Numbered from the stretch's first letter, positions 17,841-27,335 are shown. The stretch: DNA of 64,000 nt from Hymenobacter sp. YC55 (GCF_029433095.1 NZ_JARNTX010000004.1:62001-126000), one strand, 5' to 3'. Made by a program: numbers and translations. Notes: generated by a model not told the origin, from the sequence alone.

Positions 17841-18338
17841 ATGGCAGCTGCTTCCATTGCTCAGGCTTATCTGTACTCACCTCTAGGAACTATAGCGTTG
17901 CAGGGTACTGAGGCGGGTCTTACTGCTTTGCAGTTCCTGGATGAGTTGCGGCCAGAGACGCCAGTGTCTGCGCTACCGGAGTGTTTGTGGGAAGCACACC
18001 GACAGGTAGCAGCTTACTTCAACCGTGAGTTGCGCGATTTTCAGTTGGTGTATGCTGTACCGCAGGGCACCGAATTTCAGCGCCGGGTGTGGACGGCTTT
18101 GTCCGGCGTAGGATTCGGTCGTACGGCCTCTTACTTAGACCTAGCTCGGCAACTAGGTAACCCCGGCGCCGTGCGGGCGGTGGGCGCAGCCAATGGGCAA
18201 AACCCGTTAGGGCTGGTTTGGCCTTGTCACCGCATTATCGGGGCAAATGGGCAACTAACCGGGTACGCCGGGGGCTTATGGCGCAAGAAGTGGCTGTTGG
18301 AGTTTGAGCAACCCGCAGCACAAGGAAGCTTATGGTAA
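17841..18338 (+). CDS. ogt: Methylated-DNA--protein-cysteine S-methyltransferase
   Basis: This DNA repair protein removes alkyl groups from O6-alkylguanine by transferring them to its own cysteine in a single-use reaction. The active-site motif WPCHRIIG is present. Around it are GTEFQRRVWTAL, the helix-turn-helix segment VRAVGAANGQNPLGL, and GYAGGLWRKKWLLEFE, all typical of Ogt. From the ATG at 17841 it has 165 residues and starts MAAASIAQAYLYSPLGTI, the normal family start; the longer frame adds 20 non-conserved residues. There is no Ada regulatory domain. Confidence 0.95.
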   Translation: MAAASIAQAYLYSPLGTIALQGTEAGLTALQFLDELRPETPVSALPECLWEAHRQVAAYFNRELRDFQLVYAVPQGTEFQRRVWTALSGVGFGRTASYLDLARQLGNPGAVRAVGAANGQNPLGLVWPCHRIIGANGQLTGYAGGLWRKKWLLEFEQPAAQGSLW

Positions 18339-18373
18339 AAGTGTGCTTTTGGCGCCAGGCAAGTACACGCCAC

Positions 18374-19261
18374 TCAACTTTTTGCTCTCACCAGCTTCAG
18401 TAGCTCTTGGTAAACTACATTGTTCTTCCAGTACAGCTGCAAGACCATGGGAACGTGTTTTTTGCCGGGCAGCACCGTGAACTGTGGCGGCCAGCCCAGG
18501 TCAGTTAGCTTCTGTTGAAACTTGCGGCTGCTGTTGCGAATAGAAGGGTAGGTTTCTCCCCCGATGAAAATAACGAACGGCGGCGTGGCGGCCGTAACGT
18601 GGTACAAAGCCGAAACGTCTTTCCACACTTCGGGCTGCTTGCCATAGGGAATCAGGTATTGAGCGTCGCCGGGGTATTCGAGTTTGCTGAGGTACTCGAA
18701 CATATCAAGGCCGGCGGGGTCATCGAGGAGGGTGCCGCGGACGGGGTTGGTGGCTAGGCCGCGTCGCGCAAACAGGCGGTTGTCGGCGGCGAGTAAGGCC
18801 GCAAGGCCCGCGCCTGCCGAGTGGCCCATTAGGAACACGCGTTGCGGGTCGCCGCCGTATTGCCGGATGTGTTCGGTGGTCCAGATAACGGCGCGGGCGC
18901 AGTCGTCGGCCATGGCGGGCACTTCTACTTTCGGGGAGAGGCGGTAGTTAATAATCACGGCTACTACGCCCTGCTTGGCCAAGCGACGCCCGATAAAAGA
19001 GTAGAAGTTCTTGTTGCCGCTGTTCCAACTGCCCCCATGAATGAAAACCACTACTGGGTAAGGGGTAGAGGCTTGGAGGCGGGGAGCATACACATCCAGC
19101 AGGTGCCGTTCGGCATCATAGGCCGGATCGGTAGCGGGCACGTAGGCTATGTCCTGGGTGCGGCGGCTGGGGCGGGCGGTGGCATATTCGTTGGCTACTA
19201 CAAGCAACAAAGGCAGCAAGAGCAGAGTAGGCAAGGCCAGCCAGCGGCGGGAAACACGCAT
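18374..19261 (-). CDS. Alpha/beta hydrolase (carboxylesterase-like), exported
   Basis: A 295-residue hydrolase of the BD-FAE / esterase-lipase type. It has an N-terminal signal or anchor (WLALPTLLLLPLLLVVANEYA). The oxyanion-hole motif is FIHGGSWNSGN, the nucleophile elbow is GHSAGAGLAAL, and the catalytic histidine is likely in PGKKHVPMVL. The aspartate or glutamate of the triad is probably in the ETYPSIRNS region. It should act in the periplasm or on the membrane. The natural ester substrate is not visible. It faces ogt convergently across a 35-base gap. Confidence 0.88.
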   Translation of the reverse strand: MRVSRRWLALPTLLLLPLLLVVANEYATARPSRRTQDIAYVPATDPAYDAERHLLDVYAPRLQASTPYPVVVFIHGGSWNSGNKNFYSFIGRRLAKQGVVAVIINYRLSPKVEVPAMADDCARAVIWTTEHIRQYGGDPQRVFLMGHSAGAGLAALLAADNRLFARRGLATNPVRGTLLDDPAGLDMFEYLSKLEYPGDAQYLIPYGKQPEVWKDVSALYHVTAATPPFVIFIGGETYPSIRNSSRKFQQKLTDLGWPPQFTVLPGKKHVPMVLQLYWKNNVVYQELLKLVRAKS

Positions 19262-19444
19262 GTAGAAGAAAATCAGGGCAGAAAAAGGAAACAGCAGCTA
19301 CCGGCTTATGGGTGCATGAAGGCGCCAGCAACGGGAGCGTGACACTTACGCGCATACCGCTGGTTTAGGATGGTGGCGCCAGCAAAAAGATGCTGGTCTG
19401 TTCTCATTTCGCCTTGAAGGCACGAAGGCTGTGGGAGCGTACGT

Positions 19445-19452
19445 TATATTTG
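19445..19452 (+). promoter_or_regulatory. -7 promoter box of the TPR gene
   Basis: TATATTTG matches TAnnTTTG, 61 bases before the ATG at 19513. The -33 region lacks a TTTG at the usual distance, so this is a moderate candidate. Confidence 0.4.
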
Positions 19453-19512
19453 CTGGAAGCCAGTTACCACTAGCTAACTTCTTCTACTGCATTTTATTCC
19501 TGTAAAACGTCA

Positions 19513-20232
19513 ATGAAATACTTGATTTGCCTGCTCCTAGGCTTTAGTACCCTGCTGACACTGCCAGCGCAAGCTCAGCGCAAAACCAAAGTAAAAACCA
19601 AAGGGGACGCACCCGTTAGCGCTGCCAACCGCTTACAGCCTCTGTTTGGGGGCATCTCGCCGGCGCAGGCGCAAGCCCTGGTTGGGGCAGCTTTCCTGGC
19701 CGACATAGAGCGTAGCTTTGCCTCCAAGGCCGAAGCCAGCAAGTTCTTTTCCACGAAGGGCTACGAGTACTTAACCGAAGGCAAGGCAGATACTGCTATC
19801 TACCGCTTCAACCTAGCGTGGCTGCTCGACCCCAAAAATGCCGAAGCATACCGTGGCTTAGGCGTAGTTGCCAGTCGCAACCCTACCCCCGACGAATCTA
19901 TCAACTTGCTTACGCAAGGCTTGGCCCTAGCTCCCAATGATGCGCTGATGCTGGGCGACCTGGGCAGCAGCTACCTCATCCGCTACGAGCAAACCAAGAA
20001 GAAGAAAGACCTAACCACTGGCTTTGACTACCTGCAAAAAGCGGTGGCCGCCGATCCCAAAAATGCGGTGGCTTGGCAGCAAATCGCGCGGGTGTATTAC
20101 TTGCAGGAAGATTATGCCAAAGCCTGGGATGCTGCGCATAAAGGCGGCGACCTAAGCATCAACAGCATCGACTTCAACTTCCTGAGCGAGTTGATGGCCA
20201 AAATGCCGGATCCGCAAGGCAAATTCAAATAA
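19513..20232 (+). CDS. Exported tetratricopeptide-repeat protein
   Basis: A 239-residue protein with a clear signal peptide (MKYLICLLLGFSTLLTLPAQAQ, cleavage after AQA) and at least three TPR units: about 95-125 (YRFNLAWLLDPKNAEAYRGL), 130-160 (LLTQGLALAPNDALMLGDLG) and 175-205 (AVAADPKNAVAWQQIARVY). TPR proteins hold protein partners together. No enzyme domain is present and the partner is unknown. It stands alone on the plus strand with its own -7 box and a hairpin after the stop. Confidence 0.85.
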   Translation: MKYLICLLLGFSTLLTLPAQAQRKTKVKTKGDAPVSAANRLQPLFGGISPAQAQALVGAAFLADIERSFASKAEASKFFSTKGYEYLTEGKADTAIYRFNLAWLLDPKNAEAYRGLGVVASRNPTPDESINLLTQGLALAPNDALMLGDLGSSYLIRYEQTKKKKDLTTGFDYLQKAVAADPKNAVAWQQIARVYYLQEDYAKAWDAAHKGGDLSINSIDFNFLSELMAKMPDPQGKFK

Positions 20233-20250
20233 GGCTGTTGTCTGCCGCTG

Positions 20251-20292
20251 TAGTGTTTCCAGACAAGCGGTACCGCTGCTGGTCCAACACTA
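20251..20292 (+). terminator. Interrupted hairpin after the TPR gene
   Basis: TAGTGTT (20251-20257) pairs with AACACTA (20286-20292), CCAG pairs with CTGG inside it, and the centre is the 12-base palindrome AGCGGTACCGCT. It starts 19 bases after the stop. No T-run follows, so terminator activity is inferred from position. Confidence 0.4.
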
Positions 20293-20453
20293 GCCCTTCA
20301 ACCTGGGGTAGTTTAGTTGGATAAAGCGGTAAAGTCAGCATACGAATAAGGGTAAGCGGATCACTGACTAGCATCTACTTTTCCTTCTCCTATCAACCTA
20401 GTCCGGCTGCGGTACGTAGCCAGCGGCCTAGCTTGTTCACTTAATCTTACTGC

Positions 20454-21188
20454 GTGAAGCACCTTCTGCTGATTTCTTCTTTCGCGGCCAGTGTATTGCT
20501 GGCGCATTCCGCTATGGCCCAAGAAGGCCCCGAGCGCCGGCGGCGGCACTACAATGCACAGGCCCGAGCATACTACCGTGGGCCCGTACGCTTCACAGCG
20601 GGTGGTGGGGTTGGCTTATACAGTGGCGACCTAGGCGGCTTGTCCGAAAATTTTCCTGGCGGTAGTGTCAGCTTGGGGTTGCTCTATCTTATTCGGCCGC
20701 ACCTAGTTATCGGCGCCGAAGGCACTTATTTTCAACTTGGCGCCAAAGACCAGTTGCCGGAACGGGGGTTGGCTTTCAAAGGACAGAATATAAGCGGCGT
20801 CACGTTTCTGCGCTACGAGCTGATACGGGATGAAAGCCAGTTTGCCAGCCCCAAACGAGACGCGGCGCTCGTGAAGCCCTATATAAAGGCCGGGGCCGGC
20901 CTTTTGCTCTACAATCCCAACGCGTACAATGGCACCAGCCGCCCCAACCAAAACACCTCGTACATACGGCCCGAGCGCAATGATTATCCGGCGTTGGCTG
21001 TGGTAGCGCCTGTTGGGCTCGGCGTGGTTTTGCGCCTTACCCCCAGGATTAATGCCACCGTTGAAGGAGCCTACTATTTCACCACCACCGACCACCTCGA
21101 CGATGTCAGCCAGCGTGCCAACCCTAACCAGAACGACGGATATGGTTTGGTGGAGTTAAAGCTAGAATACGCTCCGTGGAACCGGTAA
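20454..21188 (+). CDS. Outer-membrane beta-barrel protein
   Basis: A 244-residue protein starting at a GTG codon (20454) with a signal peptide (KHLLLISSFAASVLLAHSAMAQ). The mature part alternates short polar and hydrophobic strands (FTAGGGVGLYSGDLGG, VSLGLLYLIRPHLVIGAEGTYF, LVELKLEYAPW), the pattern of small Bacteroidota porin-like barrels of the OmpW/OprF-barrel kind. Many such proteins occur per genome; no transport substrate can be assigned. It shares a bidirectional terminator with the convergent M4 protease gene. Confidence 0.82.
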   Translation: MKHLLLISSFAASVLLAHSAMAQEGPERRRRHYNAQARAYYRGPVRFTAGGGVGLYSGDLGGLSENFPGGSVSLGLLYLIRPHLVIGAEGTYFQLGAKDQLPERGLAFKGQNISGVTFLRYELIRDESQFASPKRDAALVKPYIKAGAGLLLYNPNAYNGTSRPNQNTSYIRPERNDYPALAVVAPVGLGVVLRLTPRINATVEGAYYFTTTDHLDDVSQRANPNQNDGYGLVELKLEYAPWNR

Positions 21189-21229
21189 AGCTCTTCAGCT
21201 GAAACGTAAGGTCATCAGCCAACGCAATA

Positions 21230-21261
21230 AAAAAGGCCCGTCAGTCCGACGGGCCTTTTTT
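21230..21261. terminator. Bidirectional terminator between the barrel protein and the M4 protease
   Basis: GGCCCGTC (21235-21242) pairs with GACGGGCC (21248-21255), loop AGTCC. It is flanked by an A-run on the left and a T-run on the right, so both strands read stem plus T-tract. Confidence 0.9.
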
Positions 21262-21290
21262 GTTTGACATACTACTTACTAGCAGTACAT

Positions 21291-23741
21291 CTATTCCTTG
21301 ACGAAGCGCTGGTGGAACACTTTCTGTCCGTCGGAAACTTCGAGCATATAAATGCCCTTCGCCAACGTCGATACGTTCAGTTGCCCGCCTTTTACCTGGG
21401 TGCCAAGTACCTCTATGCCCTGCAAATCAGTTACGCTCACGGCTACGGCCGTGCCATTGCCAGGCGTAGTGATGCGCAGCATATCGGTAGCTGGGTTCGG
21501 ATATATTTCCAGGGGTTGCGTGCGGCCTGAACCTATCAGGTCCAGGTTGCTGTCGCTCTTGCTTACGGCTACTGCTTCTTGCAGCGCCGTGCCACCCGAG
21601 ATAGTAATGCTGTAGTCCTCGGTTTCGCCGTAGGTGTAAGAGCCGCAGCTGCTCGTAGCCGAAGCATCACTCATTACCACGCGCAGGCGGGTTTTGCCGC
21701 TCTTGGCCGTGGTTGGTACGGTGAAGCTGGCATTGAGCGTACCCGTGCTAGCACTGCTGCCATTCACAATGGTTTCACCGCTGTCAATGAAGTCGCCGTC
21801 TTGGTTGTAGTCGATGAAAACTTTCCAGTACTCGGTATACGCCGTGGATGCAAAGCCGGCCGAGAAGCTAATCGTCTGGGCGGAGCCTGCCGTTACAGTA
21901 GTGCCGAGGGCCGTGCCATCATAGTAGCCCGCATCTTTGCTGGAAGTGCGGCTGATGCTGCCGAGGCCAACGAAGTCGATCCACTCATAGCTCGTGTTAG
22001 TGCCCTTGCTGGTGCAGTAAGTTGAGGTGGTAGGCGGTGGGGTAGTGCCCCCAGCCGCTGCGCCCACGCCCACGGCATACCACGCGTTGGTTACGGCCGT
22101 TACCTGCGCCGAACCGGCTCCATAAAGGTCGGTAGCTGCCTGAATAGAATAGGTCCGGGTTGCGGCATAATTCGACGAAGCCGTCAAATACACACTTTCG
22201 GTACGGTAGGCGATTTTGGCCGCGGCGTCAATGCCAATACCCGTTACGCTGAAGGAGTTGCCGAGGTCGTTGGTGCCAGTTTTGCCAACGCTCAAGATAT
22301 AGAACCAGTGGTTGAGCACGCCGCTGTTGGTGTGTACACCGCCGTTGTCGCCGGTGCCAGCATACCAGTTGGTGCCTTTATAAGTATCGGGCTGGCCTTC
22401 GGCATTGGGGTTGCTCATTGAGCGTAAGGAGGGCCGTACTTTATCGATGTCTTCGCCAATCAGCCAAGTAGCTTTGTTGGGCGCTTTATAGTACTCGACA
22501 GCGGCACCCCAGATGTCGGAGAAGCCTTCGTTCAGCGCACCCGATTCGTTGGAGTACGTGAGGTTGGCGGTGCTGGAGCATACCGCGTGTCCGATTTCGT
22601 GGGCGCAGACGTCGAGGGAAGTCAGCGGGTCAAAGCGGGTGTAGCCGTCACCATAGGTCATTACGGAGCCGTTCCAGTAGGCATTCTCGTAGCCTTTGCC
22701 GTCGCCAGGCGTGTCGTCGAAGTGCACGTAGCTCCTGATTTTGGCGCCGGCGTTGTTGTAGGAATTGCGAGCGTGCACGTTCTTCCAGTAGTCGTACACG
22801 GCTTGAGCACCCCAGTGGGCATCAAGGGCCGCATTGTCGAAGTTGGCGTTGGCGTACTCGGTCCAGTTATTGTCGGCATCCACAAAGTCGACAGCATTGG
22901 TGTAGCTGCTGCCTTTTTTGCAGTTATAGGTTTCGATGCCCAGGCCGCGGGTTGCTTCGCGGAGGTAATACCCGCCGGTGGTTGTGCTGGTCGCACTGCT
23001 CTGAGTACCGGCATACTTGGTGGCAAAGGTGCCAGTAGCAGCCACGTGCTTGATGATGGCATCCTGCAACACGATTTCGCCCGTTTCGGCGTCTACATAA
23101 ATGTAAGCCCGGCTAATAGGCGCCTTGGCGTAGACGTTGAACTTCCAGGCCAACGTAGGTTTGCCGTGCTGCGCCGGATTGGGGTTACGGTCGTTGCGTA
23201 CAATCACCAACTCGCCCTGCGGACGGTAGGTGGCAGTAGGATCGTTTTCCAGCTTTTTCAAGCCCGCTTCTTCTACGGCATCTTCCCACATATACTGGCT
23301 GGCCCCCACAAAAGCTAGCGCGTACCGCAGCGCAGTAGCAGCATCCATGGAAGGCGACGTCTTAAGGCCCTCGATACGCTCTATCTGGCCGCTCATGCTT
23401 TCCACCTTGCCTTGCTTGGCGTGCAGGGTATAAGCCGCATGCTCCACTTTAACGCCTTTGTAGTACTGGTTGTACTTCTCGTGCACGAACCCAAGGCCAT
23501 CGGTTTCGGTGCGGGTTTGCAGCATCTGGTCCTCTGTTTTCAGTTGCAGTTGCTCGGTTAGGGCCTGCCGAGCTTGGCTTAGCGTATAGGCCGGCGTTTC
23601 CGGGCGAAACCGTACAAGGGCAGGGGTGCCGTCTTCGGCCAAAAACTTCTGTGCTGCGCGGGTAACCTGTTGGGCATGCGCCGCCGAATAAGGCAGAGCA
23701 CCGAGCAGTAAGAGAGCTGCTACAGGGTATTTTTTGATCAT
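21291..23741 (-). CDS. Secreted M4 (thermolysin-like) metalloprotease with GEVED domain and type IX sorting domain
   Basis: An 816-residue secreted zinc protease. Order: signal peptide (1-23); FTP and PepSY-like propeptide (to about 210); thermolysin catalytic domains with zinc motif HEIGHAVC (about 379-386) and the third ligand in NEGFSDIWGAAVEYY (about 401-415); a GEVED domain of the form found in many secreted proteins (about 574-710, ending GETEDYSITI); and a C-terminal type IX secretion signal (about 735-816, with LEIYPNPATDMLRI and GIYMLEVSDG). It should leave the cell through the type IX system and be surface-attached or released, degrading proteins for nutrition. All key catalytic residues are visible. 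Confidence 0.95.
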   Translation of the reverse strand: MIKKYPVAALLLLGALPYSAAHAQQVTRAAQKFLAEDGTPALVRFRPETPAYTLSQARQALTEQLQLKTEDQMLQTRTETDGLGFVHEKYNQYYKGVKVEHAAYTLHAKQGKVESMSGQIERIEGLKTSPSMDAATALRYALAFVGASQYMWEDAVEEAGLKKLENDPTATYRPQGELVIVRNDRNPNPAQHGKPTLAWKFNVYAKAPISRAYIYVDAETGEIVLQDAIIKHVAATGTFATKYAGTQSSATSTTTGGYYLREATRGLGIETYNCKKGSSYTNAVDFVDADNNWTEYANANFDNAALDAHWGAQAVYDYWKNVHARNSYNNAGAKIRSYVHFDDTPGDGKGYENAYWNGSVMTYGDGYTRFDPLTSLDVCAHEIGHAVCSSTANLTYSNESGALNEGFSDIWGAAVEYYKAPNKATWLIGEDIDKVRPSLRSMSNPNAEGQPDTYKGTNWYAGTGDNGGVHTNSGVLNHWFYILSVGKTGTNDLGNSFSVTGIGIDAAAKIAYRTESVYLTASSNYAATRTYSIQAATDLYGAGSAQVTAVTNAWYAVGVGAAAGGTTPPPTTSTYCTSKGTNTSYEWIDFVGLGSISRTSSKDAGYYDGTALGTTVTAGSAQTISFSAGFASTAYTEYWKVFIDYNQDGDFIDSGETIVNGSSASTGTLNASFTVPTTAKSGKTRLRVVMSDASATSSCGSYTYGETEDYSITISGGTALQEAVAVSKSDSNLDLIGSGRTQPLEIYPNPATDMLRITTPGNGTAVAVSVTDLQGIEVLGTQVKGGQLNVSTLAKGIYMLEVSDGQKVFHQRFVKE

Positions 23742-24005
23742 AGAATTGAATGTTGGTTGGGTTGGGAAAGGAAGAAAAGCCTGCCGTTGGAAGGCAGCAA
23801 GGGTGCCAATTTATGATTTCGATAATTAGAAAACGATTGCACTAAAAATATGATCAGTTAAACAGTATATAATTTAAAATATATCAATAATATTTATTAT
23901 AAACTTTCTTAGCTAAATGCATTTTATCCTTTAAATGCGTAATGTTGTCGAGGATTTGCTTGATCTAAAAGCCATAGTTTTACACCGTCATCTTCACCGA
24001 TCATC

Positions 24006-24794
24006 ATGCAGCAACTACACCCCTTATTACAAAAGCGCTGGAGCCTAAGTGGACAGTTGGCCGTCGTAACAGGTGCATCCAAAGGCATCGGCGCGGCCGT
24101 AGCGGCCGAGCTGTTGGCTTTCGGTGCCACTGTAGTGGCCGTGGCCCGGCAAGCCCCGGAGCTAGAAGCCCAGGTAGCAGAGTGGCGTACCGCCGGGCTC
24201 GATGCTCACGCCGTAGCTGCCGATGTAAGTCAAGAGGCCGGTCGGCAGGTTGTACTGGCTGCGGCGGCAGCGCTTGGGCCCGCCTTGCATATCCTTGTCA
24301 ACAATGTAGGCACCAACATCCGCAAGCCTACCACCGACTACTTAGCCACGGAGTATCAGTATCTGTTAGCCACCAACCTTGAATCGGCGTTTGGGCTAAG
24401 CCAAGCTGCTTACCCACAACTGAAAGCAGCGGGCGGCGCTAGCATCATCAACGTGTCGTCGGTGGCCGGGCTCACGCACGTGCGCACCGGCGCTATTTAT
24501 GGCATGACCAAAGCTGCCCTGATTCAGCTCAGCCGCAATCTGGCCGTGGAGTGGGCATCGGCGGGTATCCGAGTGAATGCTGTAGCGCCCTGGTATATCC
24601 AAACGCCGCTGGCCGCCACCGTTCTCGCCAACCCCGACTACTTGCAGCAGGTAGTGACTCGCACACCTCTGGCCCGCGTTGGCGAAGCCGAAGAAGTGGC
24701 CGCCGCCGTTGCTTTTCTTTGCTTGCCCGCCGCCAGCTACATCACGGGGCAGTGCCTAAGCGTTGACGGGGGCTTCACCATCAATGGCTTCTAA
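24006..24794 (+). CDS. SDR oxidoreductase, tropinone-reductase-like
   Basis: A 262-residue classical short-chain dehydrogenase. It has the cofactor motif TGASKGIG (22-29), NNVG after beta-4, the catalytic serine in [15 protein letters not shown] (the YxxxK pair), and the C-terminal signature [18 protein letters not shown]. The subgroup with [16 protein letters not shown] and [11 protein letters not shown] resembles tropinone-reductase-like enzymes, most of which have unknown carbonyl substrates. An arginine is absent after beta-2 start but VARQ is present, compatible with NADP(H). It stands alone, divergent from the M4 protease across an AT-rich region, and is closed by a hairpin. Confidence 0.9.
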   Translation: MQQLHPLLQKRWSLSGQLAVVTGASKGIGAAVAAELLAFGATVVAVARQAPELEAQVAEWRTAGLDAHAVAADVSQEAGRQVVLAAAAALGPALHILVNNVGTNIRKPTTDYLATEYQYLLATNLESAFGLSQAAYPQLKAAGGASIINVSSVAGLTHVRTGAIYGMTKAALIQLSRNLAVEWASAGIRVNAVAPWYIQTPLAATVLANPDYLQQVVTRTPLARVGEAEEVAAAVAFLCLPAASYITGQCLSVDGGFTINGF

Positions 24795-24847
24795 GCAATA
24801 CTTCATTTGAAATGAGCTTGCTACAAGAGGCATAAATTGCTTTTAAA

Positions 24848-24881
24848 ACCACAAAGGGCGCTCCGAGGCGCCCTTTGTGGT
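24848..24881. terminator. Bidirectional 14-bp terminator hairpin
   Basis: Positions 24848-24861 and 24868-24881 pair perfectly around TCCGAG. On the minus strand a TTTT follows. It lies between the convergent SDR and ATP-grasp genes. Confidence 0.8.
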
Positions 24882-24906
24882 TGATAATGGTAGGCTGCTT
24901 TAGCTT

Positions 24907-25797
24907 TTACACTGCAAATCGTCCCGCCATATCTATGACTCCAGCCTCATAGCGCGCAAACGAGCCTTCGGCAGTATCCAGGTACAAGAAGGGCTCGATG
25001 AGCTCTAGTTCCATAAGCAGGAACTCGCCGTTGACTTCCACGCCATCGACGCGGGCATAGAGGCAGTCGGCGGCGAAGCGACCCACGATGTCGTCGGCGA
25101 TGTGGCGTAGGTGGGTAGGCGCTTCACGGGAATCGATGCCACCGCCCAGGTAGTGCTGCACTCGGAAGTCTCCTGACTTTGGTGTTTTCAGTACGCTGTG
25201 GCTGTATTGGCCGCCCAAGTATATCAACGACCATTCGCCTTGGCTTTGGATCTGGGGCAGGAAAGGCTGGGCCAGAAAATCCTCGCTTTGCAAGAGGGCG
25301 GTTAACTCCGGGGCCCGCCGTTGGGCCTCGGCCAAGTTCATGTCGAACGTGTTTTTGGCACCACCGCTCACCGCTGGTTTCACCACCAAGCGGTTGGTGT
25401 GCAGCGCCTGAAATACAGTTTCGGCCTCGAAGGTGGTGCCGCGCGGCAGCCACCGTGTGGGCGCTATCCGGACGCCCTGCCGCTCCATATCGAGCAGATA
25501 CTGCTTGTCAGCATTCCAGCGGACCGTAGCCACGGGGTTGAGCATCCGGATGTTTTCTTGCTCCATGCGGTCCAGCCAGGCATAAAATTCCTGTACCCGG
25601 TCGAAGTAATCCCACGGTGACTTTAGCAATACTAAATCATAGCTATGCCAGTTCACGGCCGGGTTGCTCCAGATCCGAGGCTCTACGTGGTGGCCTTGCT
25701 CCCGCAAGTAGCGCGTCAGCAGGTTGTCTTCGTCATCGATGTTGGGGGCTGCGTATTGCGCTAAGCTTTCGCAGGTAACGAGGGCTATGTTAAGCAC
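24907..25797 (-). CDS. ATP-grasp domain protein (glutathione-synthetase/RimK-like)
   Basis: A 296-residue ATP-grasp protein of unknown substrate. The N-terminal Rossmann-like part (MLNIALVTCESLAQYAAPN, YDLVLLKSPWDYFDR) precedes the ATP-grasp fold. LVVKPAVSGGAKNTFDMN is the ATP-binding loop with its lysine, FLAQPFLPQIQSQGEWSLIYL follows, and YARVDGVEVNGEFLLMELELIEP holds the metal-binding acidic residues (quoted as neighbouring parts). This family is often annotated as glutathione-synthase-like and joins a carboxylate to an amine or thiol using ATP. It lies 50 bases upstream of the exported M20 hydrolase on the same strand; a functional link is unproven. Confidence 0.85.
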   Translation of the reverse strand: MLNIALVTCESLAQYAAPNIDDEDNLLTRYLREQGHHVEPRIWSNPAVNWHSYDLVLLKSPWDYFDRVQEFYAWLDRMEQENIRMLNPVATVRWNADKQYLLDMERQGVRIAPTRWLPRGTTFEAETVFQALHTNRLVVKPAVSGGAKNTFDMNLAEAQRRAPELTALLQSEDFLAQPFLPQIQSQGEWSLIYLGGQYSHSVLKTPKSGDFRVQHYLGGGIDSREAPTHLRHIADDIVGRFAADCLYARVDGVEVNGEFLLMELELIEPFLYLDTAEGSFARYEAGVIDMAGRFAV

Positions 25798-25847
25798 GAG
25801 AGGTAATGAATGAGAATAACAGGAACTGCATTAGATGCGCAATAGGC

Positions 25848-27152
25848 CTACTTCTTCATGCCTAAGTAGTCGGCTGCCAGGGTGGCAATGGCTTGTACAC
25901 CTAGCGTAAGGCCACTTTCATCAACAAAGAAACCCGGCGTGTGGTGCGGGGCAGTTTCGGCGGGGTTCTTACCCTTGGGCATGCCGCCCACAAACACAAA
26001 CAAGCCGGGCACCTTCTCCTGGAAGTAAGCAAAGTCTTCGGCTCCGGTTACAGCTTTTTGCAGCACCACATGAGATGGACCTGCCACGCGTTGCAGAGTG
26101 GGCAGCATCCGCTCGGTTAGGCGCGGGTCGTTGTAAGTGATGGGGGCATAGTTGACAATATCCACCTCGGCTGTAGCGCCCGCGCTTGCCGCAATGTTGG
26201 TAGCCGTCCGCCGAATGGCAGCCCATATCTTCTGCTGCATGTCCTTGTCAAGGGTCCGGATAGTGCCGGTCAGCTCCACTTGGTCGGGGATGATGTTATT
26301 GCGCACCCCGCCGTGGATCATGCCTACCGTTAGCACGGCGGCATCCTCGGTTAGTTCGGTTTGGCGACTAACAATGGTCTGCAACCCCGTCACGATTTGG
26401 GCTGCCGTTACCACCGGGTCCACTGCCAGCCACGGGTACGCCCCGTGCGCCGACTTGCCTTTCACCTTGATAGTGAACACGTCGGCGGCGGCCATAGTAC
26501 CTTCGGGGCGGTATTTGAGGGTGCCTACTTCGGTTTGGGCATTGATGTGCAAGCCGAAAACGGCGTCTACTTTCGGGTTATCGAGTACACCTTCTTGCAC
26601 CATGAGGCGGGCGCCACCTACCACACCGGGCAAAGAGCCTTCCTCGGCTGGCTGAAAGATGAATTTTATGGTGCCGGGTAAGTCTTTCTTTACCTGGCTC
26701 AATACCTCGGCCGCGCCAAGTAGCATGGCCACGTGCGTGTCGTGGCCGCAGGCGTGCATCACGCCCACTTCCTGCCCGTTGTAGGTGGTGCGGGCTTTCG
26801 AGGCAAATGGCAAGGAAGCGGCTTCCGTAACGGGCAAGCCATCCATATCCGCCCGCAAAGCCACCACGGGGCCTGGTTTACCTCCTTTCAGAATGCCAAC
26901 CACGCCCGTGCGGGCCACTCCGGTTTGCACTTCCAGCCCTAATTTTTTGAGTTGCTCGGCTACTATACCGGCGGTGCGCGTTTCCTGGTTACCTAGTTCG
27001 GGATGCTCGTGAAGGTCGCGCCGGCAAGCTATTACTTTCGATTCTTGGGCGGTAGCCAGCTTGGCTATGCGGGCATTAAGCGCCGCGTTCTGGGCTGCTG
27101 CCGGTAAGGTCAGCGTAGCCACAAGGGAAGTCAGGACTAAAGAATGCTTCAT
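25848..27152 (-). CDS. Exported M20 metallohydrolase (amidohydrolase, hippurate/IAA-conjugate type)
   Basis: A 434-residue hydrolase with an N-terminal signal peptide (KHSLVLTSLVATLTLPAAAQ), so it acts in the periplasm. It shows the M20D motifs: RRDLHEHPELGNQE, ALRADMDGLPV, the metal-binding HACGHDTHVAMLLGAA, the catalytic FQPAEEG and a late GAEDFAYF with HHTPGF. Relatives remove amino acids from N-acyl or N-aryl conjugates such as hippurate and indole-acetyl amino acids. The frame extends to 27278, but the signal peptide starts at the ATG at 27152, so the extra 42 residues are not real. It follows the ATP-grasp gene's direction but precedes it in transcription. Confidence 0.92.
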   Translation of the reverse strand: MKHSLVLTSLVATLTLPAAAQNAALNARIAKLATAQESKVIACRRDLHEHPELGNQETRTAGIVAEQLKKLGLEVQTGVARTGVVGILKGGKPGPVVALRADMDGLPVTEAASLPFASKARTTYNGQEVGVMHACGHDTHVAMLLGAAEVLSQVKKDLPGTIKFIFQPAEEGSLPGVVGGARLMVQEGVLDNPKVDAVFGLHINAQTEVGTLKYRPEGTMAAADVFTIKVKGKSAHGAYPWLAVDPVVTAAQIVTGLQTIVSRQTELTEDAAVLTVGMIHGGVRNNIIPDQVELTGTIRTLDKDMQQKIWAAIRRTATNIAASAGATAEVDIVNYAPITYNDPRLTERMLPTLQRVAGPSHVVLQKAVTGAEDFAYFQEKVPGLFVFVGGMPKGKNPAETAPHHTPGFFVDESGLTLGVQAIATLAADYLGMKK

Positions 27153-27303
27153 GTAGGAAAATGGGATTGGGCGCAAAAGATACTGCCCCGCCAGTAAAGG
27201 AGCGGCCCAGTGCGCAAGGTTTCCTGTGTACCTACTTCCCCAACATGTCCAGCAAGCACCACTTAATCCGCAAAGCACAGCTTATGAATATAGCGGCATG
27301 CGT

Positions 27304-27311
27304 TACTTTTG
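27304..27311 (+). promoter_or_regulatory. -7 promoter box of the PAP2_C gene
   Basis: TACTTTTG matches TAnnTTTG, 24 bases before the ATG at 27336. The upstream -33 region is not clear. The box overlaps the longer candidate start at 27309, which is therefore unlikely. Confidence 0.45.
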
Positions 27312-27335
27312 CGCCTGTTTTTGTGTAATCGTCTC

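Noticed and set aside
21579-22025. 148-codon plus-strand open frame
   Set aside because: Antisense to the GEVED region of the M4 protease, arginine- and alanine-rich, with no signal or motif.
22587-23318. 243-codon plus-strand open frame
   Set aside because: It lies wholly antisense to the M4 protease, which has all catalytic motifs. High GC and codon bias open the opposite frame, and the translation has no family features.
24907-27152. ATP-grasp gene plus M20 peptidase as a natural-product or RiPP cluster
   Set aside because: No precursor peptide or transporter is visible, the M20 protein is exported and metabolic in type, and the genes may simply be neighbours.
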